This document shows, piece after piece, positions 29,708-44,700 of a stretch of DNA of 64,000 bases; positions within the stretch are counted from its first letter, which is position 1, and each line of letters opens with the position of its first letter. Both the position numbers and the translations under genes were made by a program. Origin of the DNA: Serinus canaria (taxonomy: Eukaryota; Chordata; Aves; Passeriformes; Fringillidae); contig NC_066316.1 of NCBI RefSeq assembly GCF_022539315.1, positions 52,639,994-52,703,993 of the forward strand, written 5' to 3'. The notes under the pieces were generated by a model. The model was given only the letters and a program-made list of their open reading frames with translations. It searched no databases and had not been told where the DNA came from.

Positions 29708-32700
29708 TTAATCACTGTCCGACTCTTCTTTATACTTGGCTCTAATAGCTTGGCCGTTCTGAAGAGGCATCTCTTCATAGTCACTCCTGTGAAACAGACA
29801 CGTGTTGTAACTTCTCAACATGGTGTTCAGATAGGAGGTTGAAAATAAAGAGGAAAGTTCTAAACTACATTGAAGCATCAAATTGTTACTTGGGTAAGAA
29901 GCTGGTATCTGTTTCTCTTCCTTGTGGGAGCTATGAACAGCACATGATTTTCCTCCAGAGGATGATGCATAATAAAAGTTATTCCAGTGAAAGCCATTTT
30001 TCACACAGAATAGCAAGAAGCAAGCTGACACTACCACTACTCATCTAACTAACCAAAGGCAAGCTATCCCAGCATGAACTTGTTCAGGTTACTGCAGTGT
30101 TGGTCCCATTCTCACTGTTCCAGCCACTTCAGCGTCTTTGGTAAGAGGTGAAAACATCAGAGGTGTATTTCAGTGTCCAGCACAGGGACGTGTGATTGGG
30201 ATGGGGTCTCAAGTGCTACTGTAATTCTCATATTACATAAATTCATCCAAGTCAAGGAAGTTTTGCAAGACTTGATTATTCTTCGTTCAGTAAGTGCTGG
30301 AGACTTAAAATGGGCCACTCTCCTTGCCTGAAGCATTTACATATGAGATGGCTCTTTCTAATTCCATCTGACTCCTGCAGTCCTTCCCAATGTGAAAAGG
30401 AAGCCCTTTCCCTTCACAGTTCTCACTGCCTTCACTCCATGAGCTACCAGCATAATAATACTTTACCTGTTTGTTTCAGTGCCATGGCAATCCCTTTTAG
30501 AAACCAAAAAAAAAAAGAAAAAAACATGCATTCTCATTGTATTTCTGTTTCAGAAAAGGCTATACTTCTATTCTTTAGGCACAAAACTTTCACTAACAAA
30601 CCCTTCACTTAATATGTAAAAGAATATTACAAAAATAACACACCAGAAGTAATTCTCCATACGTATTTTTTAATCTTACCCATAAATCACATCGTCATCT
30701 GAATCATTCAGCATAGAAAAAGCAGGATTGTCTTTCAACTGTGATTCTAAAAAACACAAAAAAGGGTTAAATTAGTGTGTTAAATAAATGTGATTGTAGT
30801 GCTAACTCAACATTGTAGCAACAGACATAACAACTTCCAAGGTAGTCACAGCCACAGTTCAACAAAACTATAGCTAAACAGGAATTCTCTCCTTTAAATT
30901 CACTACCCTTCAGCCACATAATTATAATGTTCTTAAGAGTTAAGGAGACAACATAATTATCTCATTTTTAGATAAATATTCTCAATGTTGTCTGAGTTCA
31001 TTTCCTCCCCTGTGTAATTTCCTGTGTTGTATTTCAACCTGCACATAAATTGATTATTCTTAATCAAAATTTCGTATGTATTTAAAAAGCACAGACTTCT
31101 TGATTATTTCTAAGCTAAAAATATAGTAGACCAAAGTTGGAATCCCTTGACTGTGATTATCCAGTTATTCTCATCCTTGAAAGAGATGAAGGAACAGCTT
31201 GTACCTTTATGGTGAGATGAAAAGAAACACATACTTTCCAATTGCTATTTATGACAAGTCCCTCTAGCTTGTTTTAAGGGCTTAATTTCTTGCATAATCT
31301 GTGCTGCTTAGCTGCAAGTTCATAATTATATCCAAGTAAAATTCAATCTAGCAATTTGCTATAGCAACTTTTTCCTGGCAGCATTTTACCTTCTGCTGTC
31401 TACAAACAAATACTTCTGCAACCCAGCAGAAGCCTTCCAACTTTATCTGCATCCAGCCAGTTCTTTTTTTCATTCTGGATGGAAAACCAGCATTTTTCTG
31501 GAACAGTTTTGTCCATCTCAACTCTAAATTAGAGTAAGAACAAGCTCCACTATTTAGTGCCTTCGCCCTGCATGCTCTCAGCATACACAATATGACTGGA
31601 AAGGTTGCTAGATAATCTCAGCTAGGCCTCCTCTCCCATGAAAGGTTGGGCCACATCATCTTTCCAGGTCTTTTCCAACCTGGGCTCTTCTATGGTTCTG
31701 TACCTTGAACAGAATGCTTAAAGCAGAGAATTTACTCAGTAAAAATATTTATTTTCATGATATTTATCTTTTAGTGAGGCCAATGCTTTATAATTATCAT
31801 GTAAGTCAGACTGTATCCTTTATATCACAATGCAAAACCAGAATTGCCACTGACTCAAGCCTTTGTCCCTCCTTACATGGGCCCTGTGCAGCCCTCCCCA
31901 TAGCAAGTTCTCCAAAATTTCTCCCATATTAGAGATCAGTTTCACTCCTATTTTTCCAACAGCACTTGGATTTCAGAGTCCAGTTTGACAGCATGCTGAT
32001 GTATTAACTTTTGTCAGAACGAAGTACAAATGAAGTGATGTTGTTCCTTAAGAGCTGTCTGTGAGTCACTTCAAAGGTTGGTGCATTACATGCAAACATC
32101 ATACTGACTGTAAATGTGATCTAAGTGCACAAGAATTCAAGCCCAGCTAATCAGCAAATAACATTTTATGTGTTCCTTCATATTTCCAACACTAATTTGC
32201 TCAGGAGCAGAAAGTGCAGCTTCTGCTTATGTTAACTCAAAGCAAACCAGAACAGTAATGAGACAACCAGAACACAAAGACATTGCACAGCATCTGCTAA
32301 TATGGCAGCTCCTGTCATGCATGTTGCCAGACAATGGCTCACACTCACCATACAGCGCATTCTTCGAGGGGGAATACACAAAGGCTAATGTGTAGAGATA
32401 AAAGTTCAATAACCCATAGAACGATAAGAATTCTGCTGGTACTAAGTGTTAAGGATATTGCTCAATAGAGTTCCATACACATTAACTTTGGAAACAAGAC
32501 CCAACCCATACACAGGCTGTTTCAATGGAAAGAATGTTTACCTTACTCAAGTTTGTGAGCATGAGTGGCTAAACAAAACTGCATGTTTTAAATTCAATGA
32601 CAACTAATGTACTCAACCTATTTTGAGGTAAAGCTCCCACTGGAAACAGAGCTTTAACACAAATAACATTTGCTGAGGCACAGTCTGCTCTTGAGCAGTG

Positions 32701-35700
32701 GAGCGTATGGTCAATCAAATAGTTCTGCCTTGAATGCTGAAAGAAAGCAGAGTAAGTCAGGTGTTCAGGTGGGTTTAGTTTGGTTTATTTTTTAAAAAGT
32801 TCTTCCTTGGCACAGTGATGAAGAAGGAAGGAGAAAGGCCTACATGTGGAGAGAACTCTGAAGATGGTTTCTTGCCATTTTTTTAGGTGAATACTAAAGG
32901 TTTTACATATTGTTTTCTCCTACCTCCCAACTCATATCTAAGCTAATCAGCAATCAGAGCAGCTGCAGTCACACAGAGCAAGGACCTTATGGTTAAGGGC
33001 CAGGAGTACAGGTCACAGTACTTCTGGCAACAGACATCAGAAACAGACTCTCCCAAGCCACTTGAATTCTCTGCTGTGACCTGTATCACATGTAGACTTG
33101 GAGCAATAAATAAATGCATTTTCACTGACATTAAAACTATTAATTTCTCATATTTTAATATGCCCCATGACAACTGGTAAGTATAGAGCAAACAACTGAA
33201 GCAGCAAATACAGCCAATTTTGCCATAATATCTCATTAAAATTAGTTAGATATGCATAAGGTATGCATAAGGTATGCATTCCTCTTGGAGAGTATCACAA
33301 GCAGTTGTGAAGCCTGTGATGTGGACACACTAGACTGAGACACCTTTTACAAAGAGCCATGGCAAAATGCTAACAGGAAATCCCAAACAAAACAGACTCA
33401 ACTACAAGAGTCCACCTAGAAGTCAAAGGTCTCAGTCTTAGGTACATCATTTTAAAGCACCTTCTGCATGAAAAGAGATTAACATTCCTACTTGAGCCCT
33501 ATCACAACACAAGGATATAGTTCTGATAATGAGTTGACAGCTCAGCAACAAAGTTGTCCTGTAGAACTTGTGCTCCAAAGCGTAGGTAGAGTATAACAAT
33601 GCTGTGGGGAAAAAAATAAAGCATATAGGTGTACTGTGTCCTTAGGCTGCAAAATTGCAAGAGTAGGTTGATAAAAGAGTATATGAGAGGGTATTATGTT
33701 AACATGCAGACCATTTATTTTAAGATTCATTTACTTAGCTAGCTCTAAATTAAGAATGATTCTTTTGTGATTAGAAGTTAGCACTCAGCTGAGAAAAGCA
33801 GAAATCCTCAGATTTCATCCACTACAGACAATCCAATAGTCAACAGCTCTTTGAAATAACAGCTTGGTGTAGGGAAACAGATATTAATAGTAATATAAGA
33901 AATTAACAGTAAACTTCTGCTTTGACTAAGTGAAGCCTACAAAGCTCCAGAAGAGCTCTGCCAAGTGGACTTCTAAATCTTGTGTATTGCCAGGTAATTG
34001 AAACAATATAAAGTTATCTCAAAAAGTCTCAAGAAGGGTTAAAAAATTAAGAAATGCTTGCCATCACAATAATATTAAAAGGCATTCTTCAGTTTCATTG
34101 ACCAACTTATTACAACAAAATGTACTCAAAGCCCTGAAAAAAAGGTTAGAAAAGTTGGAGTAGTGATAAATGTACTTTGAAAAGCCTTACCTAATGACAA
34201 GCACTACAAAGGTTAATGCAGTCAAGAATTTTAACCTGAGATCTGAAAAAGATTAAGAAAAGTTGTTATCAGTGAATTTACAGCTACATCTAGGAGAAGC
34301 AAGCCTGTTTGGGAAGAATCAAAAGAAGTATTCCTTACCAACATAAGGCATGTTTCGAAGTTCTGAGCATGCCCTCACTATCAGGAACAAAAGGTAGAGA
34401 ATGTATGTGGTTGCCACCACAAGGAAGAAGATTTTCATTCCCTATAAGGAAAGTGTTGGTTTTATTATTTAATAGATTTCATCTATTCCTTCTTCTGTCA
34501 ATAGAAATAATTAGTTCCCAAAAGTACAACACAGAATGGTCCATTTATGCAGGGGAAGTAGGCTCATGAAACAAGGATGGTGATACATTCAGGGAGGTTT
34601 TTGGGGAATGTAAAGAAAGGATGCTTAATAGAAACCAGGATTTCGTTAACAGAGTTCAGAGTTGGCTGAATCTCAGTAATTCTCTAAAAACACAGCTCCC
34701 AAGAACAATACAAGGACTCATGTATATCAAATCTTCCTTTACAACAAGAAAGTCTGAAATGTACTAGGGTAGGGGACCTTGGCGAGAGTTAAGACGCACA
34801 AAACTGAACAACAGACTAAAAATTTTTTCTTTCAATCCCAACAAACTCGTGCTGTTTAGTCTCCAGATATGCAAGACAATTTACTTTTCACAATGGGACT
34901 GATATCAATATGGTCTATTCATGATCTAAAGCAAAAACAAAAGTACTCTAGTCAGAATGTCTGACTAGCATTTTCCGTTTTCTAAACTGTATTACACATT
35001 TTTATAAAAGAACAGGCCTGTATCTCCTTATATTGCCTAACTGTACCTGACAACTGGACAGCAAGAAGTAATATTTGACTTACCTGGAAATTACCTGTGT
35101 CAACCCTGTATTGATACGTAGGGTCATGTACTTCATTCACGCTAGAAAAGATTCAAAATTAAAAAGTGGTATTAAAAATGCACAATTCCAGACAAGGTTA
35201 TAAAGACATGCTGACCAAGAAACCCACTCACAAAGAAAAGGTTTAAGGATTACTATGTACAGCTTATAACAAAAGGGTTTGGCTGTGTAAGTTGGTGCAA
35301 TGCCATTAATTCCAATGGAGTCATGACAATTTACCATATATAGCAAACTAAATTTGAAGAAATATGGAGGAATTAAATTTGGATCATGTCTAATCTCCCC
35401 ACTTGTTTTTTAGAAAATGTGTATCATGTAATTTCCTACAAGCCTTCAGGATTCCTACAAGTCTTCATGATTCAGTGTCTACATTTTATCCTTAGAAAAC
35501 CGTGGCATGAGGCCTTCCCTCATAGCAATTTTACTAATAGCATGAGCATTTCCTGCAACTGCACTGCTTTCAAAAATGTACAACGGCAAGGAGAAGGTTA
35601 GAAGGTATCTTCCTTCTGAGAGATAAAATAAGGGACAAAGACTTGAGACTAAAACAGTATAAAACTACAAATGCACTAAAATGGATGAAGTTTTCTGGGT

Positions 35701-38700
35701 GGAGAAGAGTGACACCTTTATGTTAACACAATCATTTGGAAAAAAGGGAGAATCACTAAACCAAGCAAAATAATAGAGTTCTAAGTAAAAACAACATAGC
35801 TTGACTACACCATGTCAGTACCAGTTGTGTACGTTTAATAGTCAAGAAAGTCTGGTCAAACTATGTCATAATTAGCCACAGAGAAACTGTGGCTTCAGCT
35901 ACTAAATGCTAATTGAGCCACAGCACTAGAGTGATTCTTGTAGGGAGCCAAAACATACTGACAAACTAGAATGATTTCTAGATCACACTCAGATTTATGA
36001 AATTATTTACTACTAGGTTGTCCATGGAGAACTGTTTTCAAATCAGTCACAATTTGCAGAACAAAAAGATGAAGAATTTGAACTCCATTCCTGTATCACA
36101 ATCCGAGCATTAAGAAATAGATACCACCAGGTACAGTATTCTCATTCTTAAACTCTCTCAGCTCATATTTGTAAATACATTTTAAATTACTTACGTTTGC
36201 CATATTCCCAGTGTAACAGAGGCCAGCCACAAGAGTCCAACAATAAAGAATTTGGGCAGATAGAAAGTCAAGCACTTCCTTTCCCCCTGTTAAGAAAACA
36301 ATAGTGTGGTGAAAGAGTGAACCCACATTTGAGATTTTATTCATTCTTGACATATTAAGATAACTGTCATCTTTGTTTCACTCAACTGAACCGGATTAAG
36401 AGACTCAGCTTTTGTATTTTTATCCTGCACAAGTGACATTATATTGTATCATCATTTTGTGTTAATAAGATGAAGTGGAGCCTCCTATTTATAAGGGCCC
36501 ACATATTTCACTGATGATGCAAATACAGACATAGGCTCCAGAATTCCTATTTCTCTTATGTAGTATTTTAAAGTAGTTTAAAAAACCAATCAACTACCAC
36601 ATCAAAACCCTTCAAGCAAGAATGAAGCATAATGGCATCATAATTCTGACGAATGTCCCATATATTGCATTTAGGCTTGGTTGACTCAAGATAATCTACT
36701 TCACCATAAATTATTCTAACTCCAAAGCTTCATATGTCACAATGTACTTTATGAATAAAATAAATGTTTGTTTTGTAAGAATTTGATTTCATTTTTGCCA
36801 CCTTTTGAGAGAACTGAACAAAACAAGTCCTGTCTCCTCAGTAAGTAGAAGATACTGTTGCATCTCTTACCTGTACTCTTATACCATGGTAAACACAAAG
36901 CCAGAACAACAACAATGCACACAGAAACAGTGACTGGAATAGATCATCCAGCATTCCAGGAAACCAGCTGTTCACCAGAAAAGAAAGGGGGAAAAATGGA
37001 TCTGTAACAAAACAAGGGAAAAAAAAAGTTACACAGAGAAAAAAAACCTTTCGGTATGAAAAGTAAAGCAGAATCTAACTTTAGCAGAACAACAACAACA
37101 ACAACAACAAAAAAACCTAGATTTTTTCAAATTACCCCAGCAAATGAAACTGGACCTTCCTTTATTTTAAATAAATTAACAAAGTAACCAGTGCCTCCAG
37201 CAGCAATCCACTCTGCTGTAGGAATAATCTTGAATGGTTGCTAACATTTCTAGAGGATTTCAGGTTTTATTGGACTTTCTACTAAACCACTGTTAATGGT
37301 GACAACCTAAAAAATTATCTTATCATGACTAAGATGCAAATATTATTTTGGTACTGCTAGAAAGTGCTAGAATTTGCTGTGTTTTACTGGACTAAAAGTA
37401 GCCTCCATTTTTAACTAAAGAGTGAATATCTTAAAAATGAAGACAACAGACAAACAGAAATTGAAAGGTTAAGTATGGCAGGCATCTATTCCAATCAGAG
37501 CTTTAAATAAATAGTTGACATCCATGTGACTGAGAAGAACAAAATCCACCCACTCATTATGCCCTTGAATTTGCTATACTTGGAAAGGGCTGGGTTTTTT
37601 TTTTTCAAATTTAGTTTTCTGAAGCTTTATAAACATCTGCTTATAAGTTCAAGGAGAAATTCCATTTGACTTCTCTTTTTGTCTTTTCCTACTTCCATTT
37701 TAAAAAGGTGCCTTTCCAAAAATTCAAGGATACAAGTACCATTGTAAAGCAGCAAGAGAGGAAGTAGGATGGACATCCATTTCTGTTCAATACCCCAGTC
37801 TCTCATGGAGAATTTCCGCAGGGAATGTGCAAACAGACACTATAAAACAACAACAACAATTTGTAAGGAAGGAATACAGCCTTCAATGGTTTAACCAGAG
37901 AGAGCACAGCACACTGCCAAGGCTACTTCACGAGGCCTTTGCCACTGAGGACACTGTAAAATGGGCACCAGATCTCCTAGTTTCTATTTCAAGTTTGCTT
38001 GCTGACCCCAATGCAAATTACTTAATTTCTCAAGCAAACTGGGAAGTAAACCAGTCAGTACCTGAAAATCAACAACGTGTGAAAAAAACAACGTTGCCTC
38101 GTTACTGGTCACACACTATCAATGACTTCCACTTGAACTCATTTCTTTAAAAAACAGATTGCATTTTATATTCATAATTACCTGAGCAACATCATCTGCA
38201 AGAAAAATGCTATGGAAGCATGTAGTACTTTGGTGTCCCTACTCTGAAAATTCAGGATTTTAGAGTTTATGTTGTCTTTTTTTCCATACGCTTCTTTTCT
38301 AGGAGCCAATACAGGTTAGGGAGGAGACATCACCTAAATCATAGCATAATTTAGGTTATAAGGGAACTCTGGAGGTCATCTGGCCCATGCTCACATGCAA
38401 GGCAGTGATTATCTTTAATGTTAGATCAAGGTCAAACAGCCCACACTCTGGCCATCCTCTTCCTGAGCCTACCTACACTGCAAAATAATACTTTTCTTTA
38501 GCATCTTATCACAATTTCCTTTGTCTAAGCAAATTTTTTTCTGTTTAATCAATCCAAACCCAGAGTTTAGAAAAACAAGTTTTCCCATTTATCCTATTTT
38601 CTTACTGTCCCTTCAATACCACTTGTAAAAACATACAAGCAGCAACTACATAAGTATTTCAGAAACATTTCTAAACCCATTCAGTGACATGTCAACTTTG

Positions 38701-41700
38701 GTGCCTGGGGTTAAATTCCTAAACACAGCATTACAGAGCACTGTTATCAGCTGCCTACATAATAAACTCCAGAAAAGCTGCAAAAAAACCTTACCGTGAC
38801 CATAAAAGTGAGAACTACAAAGACAAATCGGAACCATATCTCCACTTGTGAAAAGGTTGGATTATAGGTCTTCCACTACAAGAAAACAGAAGAGCCCAAT
38901 GAGTAATATTTTGACAATCTACGTATGACATCAATAATTAGCACTTTACTGCAGATACTGAAAAGTTTGTAGCTTTTCAAAATTTAAAGGTATAACCAAA
39001 TTCCACTGTGTTACGATGGAAAACTAAAGACAAATTTGAAATCACAGGACTATCTGATAAAAAGATAAGAAAAGCAGCCTAATACCCTTGCTTCTCTTTT
39101 ATCCTGCCTCTTCCTAACATACTGCTGTCGTATGTTAAAGCACTCTCAGGACAAATAGGATAGTTTTCATTGATCTCAACTGCACTTTCAATCAAAGTTT
39201 GAATGCCAATAAATTAGTAAATCCAGTGTGTTGTTCTGTACTACCAGGATCAGATGCATAAATTGATTATGAAGAAGTCAGAAAGGTACAGAGGTACTTC
39301 CTGTCAGGAGTCTACTTTCTTTTCTTAAAGCTTGCTCACTTGTCTCAGAAGTTAAAAAAGAAAATCATGTAAAGGAAGGATAAGTACCTTACCAGAAACA
39401 CAGAAATCTTTACATAGGTTAAGGGGGAAAGCCTCCTTCTTCTACTCTAATCATTAGAAGGCATAAATATTAATTATAACATGTCAATTTACATAAACCT
39501 GCTCTGTTGACAATTTATCTCATACCTGGCATGCTTCTGAAGCCATTTTTGAAATGTAAACTCCCTGGCACAACACATGCTCTGCTCATCTGAACAAGCT
39601 TTACCTTTCAATGTATTAAATCTGTCAACCTCTGTCTTGTCTTTTTAAACTGTAAATGTAGAACGAAAATTATATGTAGAGAAACCTATTATACAAAAGG
39701 CAATCCATTGATTTCAATTGAGATCACCATAAACAATTGTAATAATGAAATAATGTGACAATTTCAGATGCTGCAGGAAAGTTTGGGTTGAAGTTGTTTT
39801 GGGATTGCATACAGGTCTGCCTTAAAGGCAGCCTGCAAAGGAAGATAAAAAACTGTACAACTATAAATGCCCCAATACTATGTTCTGATTAAAATCTGGA
39901 ACTAAATAAAGGGTTTGCAAGCCTAGGGGTTTTTGCTCCTTGGAGCTTATTTTTAATTATATGCTTTAGGCACTGGAATATTAAAAATATTAATATTTAT
40001 AAAGCTAATTTGGTATATTAAATATATTTTTCATTTACAGTAAGATTTTTGGTTGCTACCTGCTCTGACACAGTGAATGATGTATACAGGTAAATATACC
40101 AGAGTAACCTGTATTATAAACTTGGTTTAGTTCCCTTTTCTCCCAATGCAAATGTTTCTAAATTTCTTTCTGGAGTCAATACACATTATATAATTGCTTT
40201 ATAAGCAATCTTTAGCACTATTAACTGAGATAGTTATTCCACTGGAGATCATTTGAGTGAATTATTTAAGTAACCTGCTTGTGTTAGCTGAAAAAAACTA
40301 ATTCTCTTCCTCATAAGCACAGTGCCCCTCAAAAAAAAATCTCTTAATTTTCCTTTCAGTTAGTTAAACCTTTCCAGTTCACACTTTTATGCAGTCTGGA
40401 AAATTTTGCTAATTCAAATACACCTCCTGGAGAAGTTAAAAAAAAAAATACCATCCTGCAGACAGGCAGCATCTCTATACGAAAATGCAGAAAACTGGAT
40501 GTTCTAATCTAGCTTGCCTATTGTAAAAAATACCTCCCAGCACTCAGACTAAATTTATCTATTACAGAATACAGAAGCAGTACTTCTAAGAGATTTTTTT
40601 TTCCTTTTAGAGTTAAAAAAATTAGTCTTGACCCTTATCAACAGTAAATGCTATAATAGCTCTGACATCAGCAGTGACAGACAAAATAATTATGATGCAT
40701 TTTTAAATTTATCTTCAAAAATCTGATACTTTTTTGATACGGTTAAAGCACACTTTAATACAGCCTTAAAGAGACTTCTTTTAAGAAACTAAACCTTTAT
40801 ACTTACTGTGAAAGTAATATTCTGGATGGTATATGTTAACTTGTTCAGATTTTCAAAGCTAACAAATATGTTGTACTGAGTGTAGTTCAGGTAGCCCAGG
40901 TGAGCAACAATGATTTCACTGCATTTCTGTGAACACACACAGAGAACAGAACATAGAAGTCTTCAAATTATTCCAGAATATGCACTGCTAGTATAGGTTG
41001 GATAATTTGCTCCTAAATGGCCCAATATTGATTATATTTATTATATATCTCACCAATCCCAGTCAGTCTAATCAAGACTTTCTTGAAAGGTACCAGAGAG
41101 AGCAGAAGAAACTGATAAAGTCAGTCAGGTGTATCAGTGGCTGAACAATAAACAGTGCCAGCTTTTCACTTAAGCCAGTGACAGCAACTGCTTGCAGCAC
41201 CAGGATGGAGTCAAATAACTCTGTCACTAACTCAAGCTGGTGAGATGGGGCTTCCTTATACTAACTCATTTAAAAAGTTAACAGGAGAAAAGAGAAAAGC
41301 CAAGTATATTGCTCTCTTCTCTCTTGGCTGTGTAATTAAATCTAATGGAGCAGTATTAATTAATTTCTGCAAATTTCATAGATATGTACATATATCTATA
41401 TAAAAAGAAAACACTTGATTTATTATATATGCTTATCATAAAAAACTTCAGCTATGTCCTTCCTAAAGGATTTGCATCTGGAGAATGAATGTCTTGAATG
41501 TCTTCAAGCTTAAAAATTTCAGTGAAAATTAAATTAGAATCTCCAAACGTTTCTTCACACTGGAAAAAAATGTGGCTTTTTCACAACAGTTGCCAGCTGA
41601 TTTCAAGCAGATTCTGCAAGGTGTTGGAGAAGAATTTTTATCTCCTTTGGAACCCCATATCAAATCTTCTACTACAACATCCCTTTCTTCAGTACTGCTA

Positions 41701-44700
41701 AACCTGTTTAGGTGACTGAACAGGACCCACAGCTTTCCTGACAAAGAGCAACTCGAACAAGAGGGGTCTTTAACAGGCAAGAGACACAAGTCACAGAACT
41801 AAACAGAAAAATGATGGACAGGAAGGTGTCTTGTCAGCATTGCTGCCTACATTGCCATTATAAATAAAACTATCCTGTACAGTCTTTCCTGAGGCATGTT
41901 TAACAGGTACATTCTTATTTGCAATGTAAAGTAGCATGCACACAGATTTAAAGAATATGCACTACATCAGAGTTTTGTTTAAGCAAGTGCATACTTGTGC
42001 ACAACTGAGTAACCTCGTCCGATTGTGAACTTGATTGTTAACGTATGGTGTGCTTCCATCCTTCACCACTCCCAGCACTTTGACTGTCATAGTCACATTC
42101 TTCTTGAGGGATACTGAAATTAAAACAGAAAGCGTTAATCTAGTGCTACATGCAGAAATCTCAAATAGAGTTCCAAAATCATTTAAAACACATATGCTAT
42201 CCAAATACTACTCAGACTTACCCAGGTATACATTACTGGAGTAGGGTACAGTATTTTTATACATAGGTAGTAAGTCACAAGCCCTGTACTGAATCTTGAC
42301 AGATTAATAATTACTAATATAGTATTTCTCACATATGCAGGGAAGCTGTATTGATAAATCAATATCATTACAACCTACACATCTAATTCCCCCCCAAATG
42401 AAGAAGGGAATACACAGATTATCTAGATACTATTGTTTTCACAGAATAACAAACAACTTGTCCCCTACTCCTGTTGCTTACAATTCAATAAGTGCTGTCC
42501 ATGTCTTTACCAAGGGAGGGGAGTGAGGTGGAAAAAAAGCTCATCAGAGATAAAACCCACAGCCAGAAAGCAACAGGATCGTGTGTGTGACAGATGGAAT
42601 TAAAGGTACAATAGACAGGTTGCTATAGCAGTTTCCTGAGAATTAGGTCAGATTCTCACCATCGTGCTGATCCAACTCAACCACACAGGTCAGCCACAGC
42701 TGCTGGTTATAAGTTGACAGTGGTGGCGAACTTAAATTAAATGGCTTCAGCTGTAAAAAACCCCACAAGGTTAGCACCAGCCTTTACACAGTTACATGAC
42801 ATATCTGTAGTTACAACGATGAAAGGCATGATAATTATATTTGGGACAATGTTTTTGAGAAGAGATTTGTATGTGCTACTCTGTGGACAGCAGCTCACAT
42901 AGAAGTCTTCCACAGAAGTAGCCTAAACAGCACGTGTGTTTTGCAAAGCACTGAAGTAAGGAAAGGTACAATTACCTAAACCTTATAAAAGCACCAGCAA
43001 TAAAACAGAGAAGTTCAGACGTGAAAAACAAAATCCTGAGGCAAGGTGTGAATATAAGAAATAACTTTTAGCACTTTACACCAAAAGTCAGATTTGTAGG
43101 CCTTCATCTGCTAAACTGTTTAAAGCTTGTTAAACTATAATTACAAAAAAAGCCCTATTTTCCACTTTTTTCTAAAAATTCCACATTTAGTTCAAAAGAA
43201 TGAAAGGTATCATTAACAGATAAAACCTACATGCAGGAAAGACTTCTCTAATTTGAAATCAAGATGTGCTTGAAAAACAATAAAACCCACCCACAGTACT
43301 GTATCAATCCAAACATATATAGGTGACTGGTAGGAAAAAAAAAAAAAAGTCCCAGTGTATTTAAAGGAAATGCACTCTAAGAAAAAAACCGCAACAAAAC
43401 CTTTTTAGCCCTTTCACAAAAAATACTTTGGATATTAGGTTGACAATGAAGAGCTAGACAAACAAAAATGCAAGAACCAAGAACCAAAATATGAAAGCAC
43501 TTGAGAATATGTGAATGTTCCTCTTAGGAAGCCAGATCCCATGTCTTGGTCACATGATAGTGAACAATTCACAAGAAATATTTCTTTAGAGATGATAGAA
43601 AGGGAAATCAGAAGAGGGATAGCATTAGTTCCCACTGAGTGCATTGTTTTTCAATGCATGTTCTCAATTTCTATTTCTGAACCCCCTACAAGAATCTCCA
43701 ACATTAATTCACCAGGGAAAAACTCAAGTGCTTCTTTATCAGAAACCACTGTGCAGAAACACCCTAGAAATCTCCACCTGACCTGCTCACAACAGCAAGA
43801 GACCAGAAATTGCTGCTGGCTATTCATGAAGTGGTAGTACAATACTGCACATTCAGCTTCAAATTGGAAAGCACCACTAAGACATTCTGCAATAAAAGTT
43901 TAAATATTTAAAATAACTGGGGGGAAGGAGAGAAATGTTTAACATTACTAATTTCAAATAAAACCATTCACATAATCCAACAATATTTATTAACTCCTAC
44001 CTTTAGGCTGTTATTTAAGTCAGTTCTTGCTACAGAAGTTTCAATTACATTAGGACCTACACAATAAATACAAAGGAAGAAAGAAAATAATATTGAAGTA
44101 TACATATAAGTGATGATGCAAATATAGGTTTTCAAAATATTGTACAAAATACCCTCTGCAAAGCAGGTAAATAGTATTCCACTTTTCAGATGTTTCAGAT
44201 AAAGGATAAAGCACTCGGATATCTCAATATAATTAACAAATCTGACCTGCATGTTCCTTTAAGCATCTCTGCCATGGTATTTCTACGCATCATTAAATAA
44301 AGTAAATTATAAATCAAGAACTCCACATCAAAAGCCCTGAATGTGTACTCTAAACTATTACAATTTTAGTAGTAGTTTTTTATTCATCTATATCTCTATC
44401 TTTATCTATCTATATATGTATATATATCTCCCAGGATTTTATGGGAATGCAGTCATGAAAGCACTCGGCTACAGAACCCCCTTGTTTAATTCGATGAGTC
44501 TGCTGAGGGGCATGTCCAGTTAAGTCTAACATCTTTAAGGACAGAGACTCCCACAACCTGTCTGGGAAACCTGTTCCAGTATTTAACCACCATTACAGTA
44601 AGAAAAAATTCCTAATATCTAACAGGAATTTCTTCTCCTCCAGCTTGTGTTGCACCTCTGAGAAAAGCCCCATCTTCTGTATAACCCTTGATAAGGTGGT

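Noticed and set aside
32400..32440. Ordinary AG acceptor (ACTTAG) for the TMEM181 exon at 32438
   Set aside because: It would add TAC before the exon and needs a GT donor in matching phase in the preceding exon, which is absent; the AT-AC solution fits exactly.
37900..38060. Possible MIR fragment in a TMEM181 intron
   Set aside because: Only one block (CAAATTACTTAATTTCTC) resembles MIR; too little to call.
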